Shown: positions 21,640-32,902, counted from the stretch's first letter. The stretch: 64,000 bases of DNA from Sipunculus nudus (GCA_026874595.1 CM049317.1:57903118-57967117), one strand, 5' to 3'. Numbers and translations are program-made. The notes: generated from the sequence alone by a model not told the origin.

Positions 21640-22110
21640 TAGATAACATTAACCCCATGCCAAACACTGGCGGGGCGGCAACGTTTTTGATTTACAAGAG
21701 TGCTTTGTAAAAGTGGTTTCCCTTAAAGAAACCTTGATTAGAAACAAACAGGAAGAATTTGGCCATAAGTCATCATGCAGCCTGATAAAACTGTACCGAT
21801 TGACCCCTGACTTATTAGTCCAGGCGTATGCTGGGGGCTGGTTGAGGTTGCATGAATATTTAACCACGCACTAATAGTATTCGAACAGTATCAACAGAAA
21901 AAAACCCGCTCCATTTGCATGCCGACATGCAGCGCTCGGCGCTCGACGGCCGCGGACATGTGTTGTAATTAAACTGCTACATGCTAGCTCAACCTTCTGC
22001 ATGTGACTGTATATGACCAGGCCATATACTACCACGCCATGCTCTGTTTAATCGGCATCTGTGACTGTATGACGGAAGTTATAAAAATTTCCCATGCAGG
22101 TCCGTCTAAA
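21640..22110. promoter_or_regulatory. Higher-complexity island with octamer and homeodomain words
   Basis: A GC-richer island in AT desert, with a CpG-rich core at 21925-21960 (CAGCGCTCGGCGCTCGACGG). It holds a perfect octamer ATTTGCAT (21913-21920), TGTAATTAAAC and CCTGATAAAACTG. A 72-codon minus-strand frame (21649-21867) is not recognised. A candidate conserved regulatory element by composition only. Confidence 0.25.
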
Positions 22111-22223
22111 ATACACGCGCTTACAAAGATTGTTTAGGTATGTATATAGCAAGAATTTTACATCAGTGAGTTACACTTGAATTGATTCTCCTTGAAATGT
22201 TATTCTTAATTCCGTTATTAAGA

Positions 22224-22226
<3 letters not shown>

Positions 22227-22296
<70 letters not shown>

Positions 22297-22310
22297 TATA
22301 TATATATTAA
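22227..22310. repeat. (TA)n microsatellite with CACA interruption
   Basis: About 60 bp of TA, a CACA break, then a further TA run. Confidence 0.95.
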
Positions 22311-22492
22311 GATGCAGGCACGTAACATTTAATATTCTTGTCTCTTGTGCATATGATGGTGTCATTTTATTCCTGTAAATTATTGTCAATAAAATTGCAG
22401 ATCAGAATGTGTAAAAGATATATGATATTCATACGCCCTGTAACTATAACCTTAAGATGCAAAGGAACAACATTTCATCAATATATGTCACG

Positions 22493-22494
<2 letters not shown>

Positions 22495-22537
<43 letters not shown>
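22495..22537. repeat. (TA)21 microsatellite
   Basis: Perfect TA array. Confidence 0.95.
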
Positions 22538-22541
<4 letters not shown>

Positions 22542-22967
22542 ATTTGACCTGTAGGAACTTTAAATATACACTATATGGTTTATATATTAAAAAGCAATAT
22601 TAATACTGAAATTGAGTTTGGAATCACAAATTAAAAAGGTTTGCTGAAGGACTTGATCATATATATAAGGTCAAACCTTCACAAGCAACCGCTTTCGAAC
22701 ATAACGACAAACACCTGGTTTAATCAGATATTTATTTATAACACAAGATACAAAACCGTCAAAGCATGAAATAACGCACATATATATTTACATATATGTT
22801 CATTTATATATATATATACACATATTACATACATAGGTATATATATAAACATACATACACACATAGATATACTCATATACATATAGTCATGACATCCCTA
22901 TATACGTAAAATTATGCACCCACATGATCATAGATACCGACATTTATGTTTAAAAGATCATATTTAT

Positions 22968-22976
<9 letters not shown>
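22538..22976. repeat. AT-rich DNA with degenerate TATA/CATA tract
   Basis: 22770-22900 is an imperfect mosaic of TATATA, CATACATACA and ACACACATA words. The remainder is featureless. Confidence 0.6.

Positions 22977-23003
<27 letters not shown>
22977..23003. repeat. (TA)13 microsatellite
   Basis: TA array just after a TATAATATA run. Confidence 0.9.
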
Positions 23004-23007
<4 letters not shown>

Positions 23008-23767
23008 TGTAGAAGCATTAATTAATCCAAATATATACATACTAATTTAGCTATATAAGCACACGGAAATATACATATTCGTCTTCTTATACATGGATTC
23101 ATTTAATAATAAACGTATGTCAATTGCATGTATTGTTTTTTTTTTTTTATTTCCGTCAGACTTATTTATATCGAAACCACTTTTATCGAAACTGAACAAG
23201 GGGTTGGACGATTTGATGCAAAACAAAATTCATAAAACACCTGTGTAAGAGCTTAGGGTTCTGAATACAAACACAAACACAAACGAATACGTGTTTGTGT
23301 ATATATGTACGTCTGTTACAGTCTTCGCGAGTTAAGCATAAACTTTCCTTTCTGAGGCACTTGATGTGGCGTACTGTATCTATACAAAATATAATTATAT
23401 ATATATATATAATATACAATATATATATATATGTGTGTGTGTGCATGTGTGTATACGCCAGAACAAGAGCCAATCCTTGGAGCATTTACCTTCCAAAAAT
23501 TAACTTTCTTTCTGTTATATATGGTGTATCTGGAAGTTTGTCACATGCGCACAAACATACACACACACACACATGCATGCAACTATTGAAAATTCATACC
23601 TCACGCGACATGTACAGACGCACACATTAATGAAAAAAAAAACAAATATACCCAGAAGAAGGAATATGTAGTCCTTTAACATGAGCAAGCCGGACCAGTG
23701 CATGTCTGCCTATAGCTGCGTGTTTGCTAACAAACAGTATGTTTCTTCAAAAGTTACATAACGCGTA
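23004..23767. other. Intergenic with AC/GT/TA patches
   Basis: Includes an ACAAACACAAACACAAACG patch (about 23269-23286), TA/TG runs (23396-23452) and a short AC array (23559-23572). The overlapping frames of about 100 codons on both strands are produced by these repeats. Confidence 0.6.
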
Positions 23768-24070
23768 TCAAAACAAATAGTTATAATTTGATGAACTGAA
23801 CCATGACTCTTTCTCGTATAAAGATGAACCTCTATAGAAGCAAGTTGTTAACAAATGAACATGGTCATCTACACTGGCAGCATCCATTAGTATGTTATTA
23901 AATCTCACGTGCCCCCTTAAACGTACACCTTCCAATAAACAACTGATGTTGGGGCATACCTGATATACAATGCCTGCATGAGTCCTGTTAAACTCGTTCC
24001 TAGGCCAAGATACGTACACCAACGAGTCTTCCATTTTAGATGTAACCGTCATGGTTGACACGTTGTACAA
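23768..24070 (-). other. Unrecognised 100-codon open frame, minus strand
   Basis: Balanced composition (segments such as SKMEDSLVYVSWPRNEF and VSIDDHVHLL-like DDHVHLLTTCFYRG) with few AT-biased residues, but the frame opens with TTG; the first ATG gives a shorter product starting MTVTSKMEDS. CAG|GTATGC lies inside as a possible donor. No domain recognised. It could be an exon, but length alone does not exclude chance. Confidence 0.2.
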
Positions 24071-25485
24071 ACCTCGTTACGTGCGTACTGTCACATATAT
24101 AGTCCTGTTAACATCAAGTTTTATTTACAAATGTACACCGAATTTACCTATAAAACGTCGCTTATACCATAAGATGGAAGGACAGGACAGGATATATACC
24201 TATATATGGTACAAAACCGAGTGTCCTCCAAGTAGCACTTTGTGGAGGAAATTTAAGTGAATACAATGGCAAATATCATCATCCGGGCATTTTCCCTGGA
24301 TATTACATTTGTATGCTAAAAAAAAACAAGAAACAATTTGAAGGGGAACTGAAAAATAGGAGTATCTTAAATGAGCAATTTAATGCACTTTCTGTGCTAT
24401 CAGTATATGTGTTTATTAACATGCAATGGGTATTAAAATGACATCCGCCATCTGCATATAAAGTTCATCTACATAATATATTCTTCTTGCCTTCATAAGA
24501 TAAATGATTTTGGTGTATAAAGTTGGCTTAATGACCTTAAATTACATTAGTTATCGTGAATAGTGTGTGATGAGTAAATTTTAATCGAATATTATGTTCT
24601 TTTATTTATAGCCATGCATGGGACAAAAGCGTGAATGTCAACCAGTTTATGAATTTGGCTTACGACCCTATATTTAAGCATTCTATAGGTATTCTAGATG
24701 TGAAATTCAAATATATTATTTTCCAATTGGTCCAATCAATATTACTCAGACGAACACTAATGAAGATTGAACTGGTAGCAAACAGCAATGTAACACAGTG
24801 AATGTGCCTCGTAACTGTATATTTTACAATCCTTATATAACTGATGATTATATCATATATTCTGTATATGAGTATTTCAATGAAAATACATGCGATATAA
24901 ATGCTTTATCTAACACATGATCAAGAATGGCTTTTAAACTGAATTTCCTGGAATATAAATAGATTTAAATATCAATATTGGTGGCAATTAAATATATAAT
25001 TAGGAAATAATGCAACAGGAAAGTTGATACGTAACCTAATATATCATTTTGCAAATAAATATGATGCACACTTAAGATGGATGAGAGGGAATAAAATTTC
25101 CTGAACGTTTAATGAAGAAATTATACATGTAATGTTTTACTGTTTATCATATATAATGCTATACACTAATGACGCCAATAGTACACATCTACAACATGAT
25201 TAATGTTTAAGATTTAATAAAATTGACATTCTTGGTTACAGAATAATATGTTCAAACACCGAACTGATGGCAATTATGATAGACTGCATGGCGAACTGAC
25301 GCATGTACATAACGGCAGGGCAATATGAGGGAAACAGCTATATGGTTCACATAAAAATGATTAAAATATTGAAGAACATTATATGTACATATAGGCAGAC
25401 ATTAGAATTTCGTTATGCCTGCAACATATGTACCTGTTTACGTGTACAGGTATATACTTTCACATATAATACATTTTATATACAA

Positions 25486-25486
<1 letters not shown>
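24071..25486. other. AT-rich intergenic, nothing recognised
   Basis: About 1.4 kb without a supportable gene, repeat or motif cluster. Confidence 0.5.

Positions 25487-25547
<61 letters not shown>
25487..25547. repeat. (TG)n(TA)27 microsatellite
   Basis: Short TG run leading into about 54 bp of TA. Confidence 0.95.
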
Positions 25548-25549
<2 letters not shown>

Positions 25550-25849
25550 ACGTGCCATTGCGTGAAGGGGGTTATCGGTCATCTGATAATGATAATGCAC
25601 ACAATAAGAATATACATCAGTATAATTATAGTGTTTTAATAAGTGTACATTAAATGAATTGCATTACAGGATGTTTACTACATACTTGATGTGATATAAT
25701 ATGCAATATACCTGTTCTTTCATTTCTTGTAAATACAGAATCGTGTTACAATACACAGAAGTATTTTTCATAAGTAGTTTGTTATGAATGACTCTGACAA
25801 GCAGGACTTTAAAATGACCAATATATTACAGCATACTATTCGCAAAGGC
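25548..25849. other. Intergenic, nothing recognised
   Basis: AT-rich sequence without a recognisable feature. Confidence 0.5.
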
Positions 25850-26400
25850 GTAACTAATATGCACGGATGGAGTCGGAAGATAATTCCATACATCTCACGA
25901 AGGGCATCGGGAAGAGCATTTGAACTGGACTTGTAAAGATGATTTTGTAAACAGATGCAAGCACGACAACCTGTGCGTCGCTGTGTATATGTATCGGTGT
26001 CATGCCGAGGATGCCGCACCGTCCTCTGCAGTCCACTTTTATTACATTTGTCTCTCCGCTGTCCAAGGTTTATAGCTCCATAAATCTACGCCAATAATTA
26101 GTATTTGTTGGGGGCCGACCATGCTCCAAAGATCTAACGGTCCCGACAAGGCGAGTCTGAAAGGTCCGACTGATTTTTATTACGGGCGCTCCTCTACACG
26201 AGGCAGAGGTGCTGTTGTTATGGCGTCGTTTTATTATTTTTTCTCTCCGGTTGCCTCGGAAACGTGTGAATATAATTGTCTTCCCCGCTTTGTCGCGTTT
26301 CACGGCTCGCGGTCGGGACACTGGTTTATTAATACAGTCACCAGGCCACTAACAAAAGTCCGAAAGGGTTTTAGGTGTACTGGTGAACGGAATGGAAAGT
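25850..26400. other. GC-richer, CpG-containing island with overlapping frames
   Basis: Minus-strand frames 26070-26321 (83 codons, starts with a true ATG, MSRPRAVKRDKAGK) and 25854-26066 (70 codons, TTG start) and a plus-strand frame 26121-26402 overlap in a 0.55-kb CpG-containing island. A TATA-like CTATAAACC lies between the two minus-strand frames. GTTGCC-TC-GGAAAC near 26249 resembles an RFX X-box with a mismatch. No product is recognised. A promoter/5' exon region or a conserved element is possible. Confidence 0.25.
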
Positions 26401-26929
26401 GAATGTATTACATATATTAGGATTTGAAAGTGTGTTGGTTCTTCAGTCATATTTACGCAGTTATTCAATCATTTTGTTAATAACATTAAAATTTAAAAAC
26501 TGTTAAAAAAATTCCCTTGCTCATTGGCAGATTAAGTCTGAATGGAACTTGAAATAATATAATGTATTTAGATGTGTTATTTGATAAATAAATTGCGTTC
26601 ACACACACACACATTTATATACGTTCTTTTCTTTAAGTATTTTTTTTTCTATTTGGCGATATATATTTATCTTTCAGATGATTTGTGTGTAATTATTTCC
26701 ACTGTTCACAGAATGATTCTGACTCAATTCTCTACTAAGATACTGCTGTCCGCTAGAGGGCGCTGTTGAAGAAACCATAGGATATACCGATTTTTCATAC
26801 ACTAAGAAATGTAACACTACATTAAGGAAAGTATAGTTTAAAAAAATTTAAATATTTGAGACAAACAGTAACGTATAAATAATATATATTATATATATAT
26901 AAAACAAGTATACAACTTGTATACAAGAC

Positions 26930-26935
<6 letters not shown>
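26401..26935. other. AT-rich intergenic with CTCF-like motif
   Basis: No gene. A short AC run occurs at about 26589-26602. The motif at 26750 is listed separately. Confidence 0.5.
26750..26763 (+). promoter_or_regulatory. CTCF-like motif CCGCTAGAGGGCGC
   Basis: Matches CCASYAGRKGGCRS at 13 of 14 positions, the best CTCF-like site in the window. Confidence 0.4.

Positions 26936-26994
<59 letters not shown>
26936..26994. repeat. (TA)29 microsatellite
   Basis: Perfect TA array of about 58 bp. Confidence 0.95.
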
Positions 26995-26996
<2 letters not shown>

Positions 26997-27095
26997 CTTT
27001 AGAAGTATACGACTATACGAGCTAATATCTCTCTTTCTATTTTCTTCTCTGTCACTCTCCACGCACACGCAAACACAAACATATGTATGTATATT

Positions 27096-27100
<5 letters not shown>

Positions 27101-27129
<29 letters not shown>
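27101..27129. repeat. (TA)14 microsatellite
   Basis: Perfect TA array preceded by an AC/CA-rich patch. Confidence 0.95.
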
Positions 27130-27130
<1 letters not shown>

Positions 27131-27506
27131 CTTTATATATTAGGAAGTTTGTTTACATTCATTGATATAGGGCGAAATATGAAATTTATTATACAGATAT
27201 TTGCAACGACTGACACTGGTCCACAAAATAAATTTAACATGCTTGTATGAAAGAATATACTTAATTTTACTTATCATGCAAAACAAAATGAAAATTAAAA
27301 CATCCAAAGATTCATATAAATGTGTTCACAGGTGCGTACGTTGAAACACTGATGGACGGCGAATAAATTCCATCTTCAACATTTATGTATATACACTCGA
27401 GCAAACTTGCTATTTCTCGATACTGTTTAAAAAAGTATACCATTTTTTGTTATGGAAATTAACAATTTATTGTATTAGGGTTAATTGTAATTTCATATAT
27501 ACTCAC

Positions 27507-27573
27507 GGTTACCCGATGGAGACGCGTGTAGGTTCGGACTCATCAGCAGCAGCTTGAAGACCAGACCGAACAT
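27507..27573 (-). CDS. Candidate first coding exon with signal-peptide-like start
   Basis: A minus-strand ATG at 27573 opens MFGLVFKLLLMSPNLHASP, a hydrophobic leader written with CTG-rich leucine codons unlike the AT-rich surroundings. After 22 codons plus one base the sequence meets a strong donor, AACC|GTGAGTAT, with the last exon base at 27507. A phase-1 intron just after a signal peptide is the common arrangement for secreted or membrane proteins. Upstream on the same strand the DNA is GC-richer, has a TATA-like TTTATAGG about 125 bases before the ATG and a perfect CRE about 335 bases before it. The frame is also open for about 32 codons upstream of the ATG, so the start is not certain. 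No downstream exon could be identified and no family is recognised. A plus-strand 85-codon frame (27598-27855) overlaps the proposed promoter. Confidence 0.25.
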
Positions 27574-27914
27574 TTCATCAGATGTTGCAGTCGGCGAGTG
27601 ATGTTTTCTCGGGCGCTGGCGGTTCAACCGAAATTCTTGGGTTGCTTGTTGTATTTGAGGTATTCCGGGTTACTTTGTCCTTGCCTGAGGAACACCTATA
27701 AACCTTCAGCCAGAGGGGCTGGGGTATTTCTCTTACACTTTATTATTCATGTAGAAAACGCAAATCTAATTATCGTGGCCTCTCTGGTTCTCCGTCCTCA
27801 CTCGCCGCATGCCAACCGGCCCTATTATACTAAAACCGCTCTCAGCTTGGCTTAATTTGACTTTTCTTTTATCTGGAGCTAAAAAGGTGTATACCATTTT
27901 CATGTTTGACGTCA
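27574..27914 (-). promoter_or_regulatory. Candidate promoter with CRE for the 27.5-kb exon
   Basis: GC-richer sequence between the minus-strand ATG and a perfect TGACGTCA at 27907-27914. GTTTATAGGTG (TATA-like) lies near 27694-27704. Support is compositional and motif-based only. Confidence 0.2.
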
Positions 27915-28024
27915 CTGGATATATATATCATTTTGTCTCTAATATACGCATGTGGGTTATTCACACACGTATCAATTGGGACCAGCCGCTATTTTATCAC
28001 ATTTATTTGATCATTATTTGTTAA

Positions 28025-28924
28025 ATGTATTTTAATACTGTTACTAGGTAACTCAAAAACAAACTAAATCTTAAACAGCTCATATATGATTGATGTGCAA
28101 TATAAAAGTAACAACTTCTCTGATAATACATACATCTAATTTATTTGGCTGATTTCAGTCTAAATTTAATGTGTACAATCAGAATATATCCATACACGTT
28201 ATACTTATTTAAATGCATTGGGATTTGTACCAAAATGGATTGACATTAAAGTAAAAATATAGGCTTATAATATCTTATTTATAGGCCTTATTGAAAGTCT
28301 GTTCCCCAGATTAAAAATAAAACCTATTAAAAATAAAAAGTTCTCAGTTTCTTAGAAAAGGAAACCATTATAAAATTCCCTGGCATATCTATAGAAGATC
28401 ATCATATTTAAATGGTATACAAGCAAAATAATGGCTTATCTTTTTATATTTGTAAAGTCTAATTTACTTTTAACGTTTGAGACTAAGTAAACCAAGATTA
28501 TATGTGAAATAATAATATAAAGAGAATATATATGCGCGAAGTGATTTAAGACAAATTAACAAAACAATATAGCTGCCTTAATTGTCCTTTTGTTTTACTA
28601 ACAGATAGTACACAGATTTGTTATTTTTTTGGGAAGCAGAGATGCCGCATAGATTATGTTTTGTAACTTGAAAAGAACATTTGAATTTCAATTTACATCT
28701 TTATATTATAAGTAATTATTTAAGGAATTAATTCTAGAAAGTTAATTCATCTTTCCCGGCAAAGGAATGCAGGCATGCAGGAAAACGAGCATGCTTTAGC
28801 TCACTTCCTCAAATTTTCATACACATATCGTATTTCACCAAACATTTATTATATTTCATGCTCTTTCAGCGAAAGAGCTTATTTTTTATGCATCCTATAT
28901 TTTATATTGACGGATGAATTCAGC
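28025..28924. other. AT-rich intergenic, nothing recognised
   Basis: 0.9 kb without a supportable feature. Confidence 0.5.
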
Positions 28925-29042
28925 CCTGGTGTAACAATTTCCGATTAACCCCATTTCAGATTATACCCCTGCACCTGATATCTATGTTCGATTATCGTGG
29001 AGTAACCTGAAGGGGGAGTTAACCGGAAGTCTTTGCACCAGG
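28925..29042. mobile_element. Family A MITE, complete 118-bp copy
   Basis: Terminal inverted repeats: left CCTGGTGTAACAATTTCCGA; right end, inverted, CCTGGTGCAAAGACTTCCGG. Both continue into (A/G)TTAACYCC. The short interior has the CAGATTATACCCC / GTAACCTGAAGG words of the family. It is the most compact copy and defines the family ends. Confidence 0.65.
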
Positions 29043-29340
29043 ATATTTAAGTAATAAGAAAACACAATACATGTAAAACATTACTGGATTATATATCATG
29101 AATAATATTATTAATAATTAAAACAATATTTTGATATGTTAATTTTATATGTGTCTATATCAATACACCACTAAGAGTATTGTATAATTAACGTCTTTTG
29201 ACCGTGTATCATTAATTGAGACAATTACATGAAAATAATTTATTGTGGGTTGAACTATAGATACTATACAAACTGAAAAACATGTGATCAATGTGCAAAC
29301 CAAATTAAGTAATACCATGAGACTAAAATATTTTAAAAGA
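29043..29340. other. AT-rich intergenic, nothing recognised
   Basis: A 123-codon minus-strand frame (29160-29531) of hydrophobic AT-driven composition overlaps; it is not recognised. Confidence 0.5.
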
Positions 29341-29480
29341 TCTCGTAAAATTAAGATTTTTTGGGGGGTGATGCCCCGACCTATCGGATGCGCAGTGAAA
29401 GGGCAATTACTGCGGAAAGCTAGGTGGTTAAGATTTAACAAGACTGCGCATTGCATCTCTGAGTTGCTCTGAAAACAAAT
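29341..29480. promoter_or_regulatory. GC-richer patch with NRF1-like inverted repeat
   Basis: ATGCGCAGT (29388-29396) and its exact inverse ACTGCGCAT (29443-29451) are separated by 46 bases; TGCGCA is the NRF1 half-site. Confidence 0.3.
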
Positions 29481-29929
29481 TAAATCCCAGATCGACACAA
29501 CCAGATCAAAGAAACATGCCGACTTATACATGAATTAAAACTTTTTCAGGCCTCATTGATTCTAAAGCCAGTCACTGAAGCATGGATGACACAATCTCCC
29601 CTCCAGGGGTCGTAGAAACCAAATACATTGCAGGCAGATGGGCCCCGGTACGCCCAAAATAAAAATGAGGTCTCTCTCTCTCTCAGAAAAAAAATTATCC
29701 CATGCTGTCGTCTTTGTGGCAACCCAATCTTTATTTACTTGATTTTTTTTTCTCTCAACCATTCTCCAGCGAACCCTGGAGTCACTGACACACATGTACA
29801 CATGCAAACATGTATAAATATAAATTAAGCATTTTGATAATCGATCATCTGTTTATAATTATCTATAACTCGTTATAAACCAAAGCATTTCTTGTGTTCC
29901 TATATAGGTAACTGTCTGTGGTGGTCGTT
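29481..29929. other. Intergenic, short CT run only
   Basis: A (TC)7 run at 29670-29684. The 81- and 66-codon overlapping frames are not recognised. Confidence 0.5.
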
Positions 29930-30060
29930 AACTGCATGATGTTAGGTTTTCTAATTTTCGCCCATTAATCTTTCGGGAAAACGGTTCGCGACTTGTTGGT
30001 TGCATAAATAGTATTTTTGTCCAATCAAGCCCCGCCCGGGACATGCTCTATGTTCTGGAC
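29930..30060. promoter_or_regulatory. Promoter-like block: CCAAT plus GC box
   Basis: CCAATCA (30021-30027) is followed by CCCCGCCC (30030-30037), with TGCATAAATAG (TATA-like) 20 bases upstream and TTCGCGA at about 29986. Close CCAAT/GC-box spacing is typical of promoters. No convincing coding start is nearby. Confidence 0.3.
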
Positions 30061-30340
30061 AATAAAGATAGGAAATTCTTTGAAGGAAACTGCAATAAAA
30101 GAGATTGAAATGAGACTTTTTTGTCGGTTAATGGCTGATCGTAAAACAAGAAGGTCCAACTGAGAAAAAAAAATGCTCCGGTGGTCTTCCTTTGGCTAAG
30201 TACAGGAAATCCACGCTGGTTAACAGGACACTAGTGTTTGAACATTACCTAATTACGGTAATTATCCAGCCTGATTGTTTTAACTACAGTGTCGGTTCGT
30301 CTGCATTATATTTTCGTAAATATGCAGATATATATCCTTT

Positions 30341-30342
<2 letters not shown>

Positions 30343-30377
<35 letters not shown>

Positions 30378-30404
30378 CATATAAGAATATATATAATATA
30401 TAAC

Positions 30405-30454
<50 letters not shown>
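30343..30454. repeat. Two (TA)n arrays
   Basis: 30343-30373 and 30404-30454, separated by TTTGTCATATAAGAA-type sequence. Confidence 0.95.
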
Positions 30455-30457
<3 letters not shown>

Positions 30458-30604
30458 CTGAATTATTTTTCGTAAATAAACACATACATTCTATAATATG
30501 TATATATATACTTACATCTCATTATACATATATTTATCATATATATATAACTTATTAATATGATTAAATAATTAACATGATAGTATATAAATCATGTTAT
30601 AAGT

Positions 30605-31140
30605 GTGCATGTCCCGTTGGCCGATTGGCTTGCACAGCCAGTCGATTTCATATTTTGTATCTCGAAAGAATTATAGAAATGCTTGCGAGGCATATATATA
30701 TATAGGGTATATATGATGACTTGAAAGAGACACAGTACAACAACGTATATTCGTGGATTTTGAGGGACAGGACTTTCAGCCATAATACATCAACAATTAA
30801 TAGCGTTTTAAATTTTATACCTGGCTCACTGAGTTAACAACTGCATGCAGGCGTTTTATAAAAGCTCGATGGTCTAACAATATTAGCTTTTAAAGATTTT
30901 GTTTTCACATCTCAAAACATACTACATGTATACATTTGCTCCAGTCCCTCTGGACCTTTATGGTTCATTTTTTTCTATAATCGAGAAGATATATAGATTT
31001 TCTTGTAAACAATGCAAAAGAAAATTTTGTTCATTTACATCCTGTATATTTTAAAGGTATGATTCATCAACCATTATTTTCCCATAGTTATTGGTTGTTG
31101 CAATGTTATAGGCGTGTAATCAACGTTATATCTTAACTAT
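30605..31140. mobile_element. Dispersed repeat family B, degraded copy
   Basis: The left end GGCCGATTGGCTTG...TCGATTTCATATTTTGTATCTCG (30619-30664) matches the left end of the 32.9-kb copy. At 31055-31135 GATTCATCAACCATT...ATCAACGTTAT matches 34405-34470. Internal parts are lost. Non-coding. Confidence 0.4.
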
Positions 31141-31349
31141 ACTAGTATATCTATATGAGCATACAGAGATGTACACGGTTCCGATTCAATTCCCTGAAGT
31201 TCAATGATAAATGTATACACATGTACACACAAATAAACCTGAACATAAACACTTACACCATTAGATATATTTATTTAACTAAAGTTAAAGACACATTCAA
31301 TAGTAATAAATTGTCAAATGAGTATAATCATTGTAATATGTATATCGAT
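31141..31349. other. AT-rich intergenic, nothing recognised
   Basis: No supportable feature. Confidence 0.5.
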
Positions 31350-31460
31350 GTATATATATATATCTATATATATATATATACTTTATATATATATATATAT
31401 ATATATACTTTATATATATATATATATATATACACTTTATATATATATATATATATATCA
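31350..31460. repeat. Higher-order TA array with CTTTA spacers
   Basis: Four TA blocks separated at fairly regular intervals (about 30 bp) by CTTTA or CACTTTA, followed by an ATCATCATCATC run. The overlapping frames on both strands are artefacts. Confidence 0.9.
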
Positions 31461-31869
31461 TCATGATCATCATCATCATAAGATCTTCCATATATATGAA
31501 GCCCAAACACATATGATGCAGAACTTAAAGAGTATATTATATAAAAAATAAATATCCACTTCGGTCGTAAGGTAGACTTTCCACAATGTATATTGGTAAT
31601 TATGTACTTTTCCTGCACAAGTATTAGTCGTTAATGTTTCTGTAAAGTGGCTCCTGTGTCGTAACGGTATATTCTGCCACACACTATATGTCGTTGTAAG
31701 AACGCCCATTGGGAATGGTTCATTAACCCCGTATCTGTCAGTCACTTATAAGCCGAAAGAGCTCATTAATATGTACATATAGTTGCACCTGTACTTCCTG
31801 GGTGACTGGCTATGACGAATTGAGTATAGCCAAACGCGATTTCATATATACGCAAAGAAATTTTACCTG

Positions 31870-31870
<1 letters not shown>
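31461..31870. other. Intergenic, nothing recognised
   Basis: Overlapping frames of 77-89 codons without domains. Confidence 0.5.

Positions 31871-31921
<51 letters not shown>
31871..31921. repeat. (TA)25 microsatellite
   Basis: Perfect TA array. Confidence 0.95.
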
Positions 31922-31922
<1 letters not shown>

Positions 31923-32298
31923 TCAGGGCTTTCAATAGGCTATTTGAGTCCCCTGGGAATTTGGAGGGTCAAAGGGGTCTGTATATTATTTTGAAAGATA
32001 TACACATCAAATTAGAACAATATTTTTTTAAAGTTATTACACATTCAATAATACAACGAGAAAAATACAGATTTTAGTTTTATTACTCATATTTAATACA
32101 TATGAGAACTGAATGTGGTCATAAGGTATATGACCTGGTAGGGTAGATGGCTTGAGATAATCAGCATTGGTCAGAAACTGTTATTACAATCCGTTTTTAT
32201 ATTTAAGTTTTGCAAACGGAACCGCGCCTCCGCCTGGAGTCCAGCAGCCGAGCGTCCAAAACAGATCTCGCGCGTCTCTGACGCTTCAAGGTAGTATA
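31922..32298. other. Intergenic, nothing recognised
   Basis: AT-rich up to about 32210, then a GC-richer lead into the inverted-repeat element. Confidence 0.5.
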
Positions 32299-32902
32299 TC
32301 TCACTGGGCTGCGACAGCTTGCGACTAGCTAGAGACACGACAATTGCGAGAAAATACGCGAATTAGCGACATTTTTCACTTGCAATCACACTGAATTGTA
32401 TTTACGACATGTTTGTGAACATCGTACGAGTGTTTGGCCCAAAATTCAGCTGGAGTTCGTATACCCATCGTGCGAATGTCGTGCGATGTTCACAAGACAT
32501 TCGCACGACATTTGTGAAATATTCGCACGACAGTTTGCGACCAGAATTTCAGATTCTCATTTTTTATCTCCAGATATTCGCAATGTAGTTAGGTCGCAAA
32601 CCCCTCTCAAAGTTGTCTCGCAGTTCTCGCACTTCCTGACTCGCGGAAACTGACTTGAAAATAGTTCGAGACATGTTTGAGACAGGTTAAAGACACAAGC
32701 GACGCCTCTGCGACTATTTTGCGGGAAATAATGTTTTGCGAATTTTTTTAACATGTTCAAAATTTGTGCGACAAATTGGCGACACTTTGCGAATCACGCG
32801 AGGAAATTGAGAACCGCCGCGAATGTTTTGAGACACCTTTGAGACTCTCTCGCGAATGAATTCGCCATATGTCGCAAAGCTGTCGCAGCCCAGTGAGATA
32901 CA
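32299..32902. mobile_element. CpG-rich non-autonomous DNA transposon with terminal inverted repeats
   Basis: The left end TATCTCACTGGGCTGCGACA and the inverted right end are identical over about 24 bases and continue as GCTT(T)GCGAC. The outermost TA on each side is compatible with a TA target duplication. The 0.6-kb interior is saturated with GCGA/TCGC words and has interlocking inverted repeats: 32413-32428 with 32480-32495 (15 of 16 bases) and 32468-32480 with 32496-32508 (13 of 13). The 12-mer ATTCGCACGACA recurs at 32499 and 32521. Small overlapping frames (85, 67, 84 codons) have no domain, so no transposase is encoded. Superfamily undecided. Confidence 0.8.

Noticed and set aside
29160-29531. 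123-codon hydrophobic minus-strand frame
   Set aside because: Hydrophobicity follows AT-rich codons (F, L, I, Y) and no family is recognisable; there is no matching donor or acceptor.
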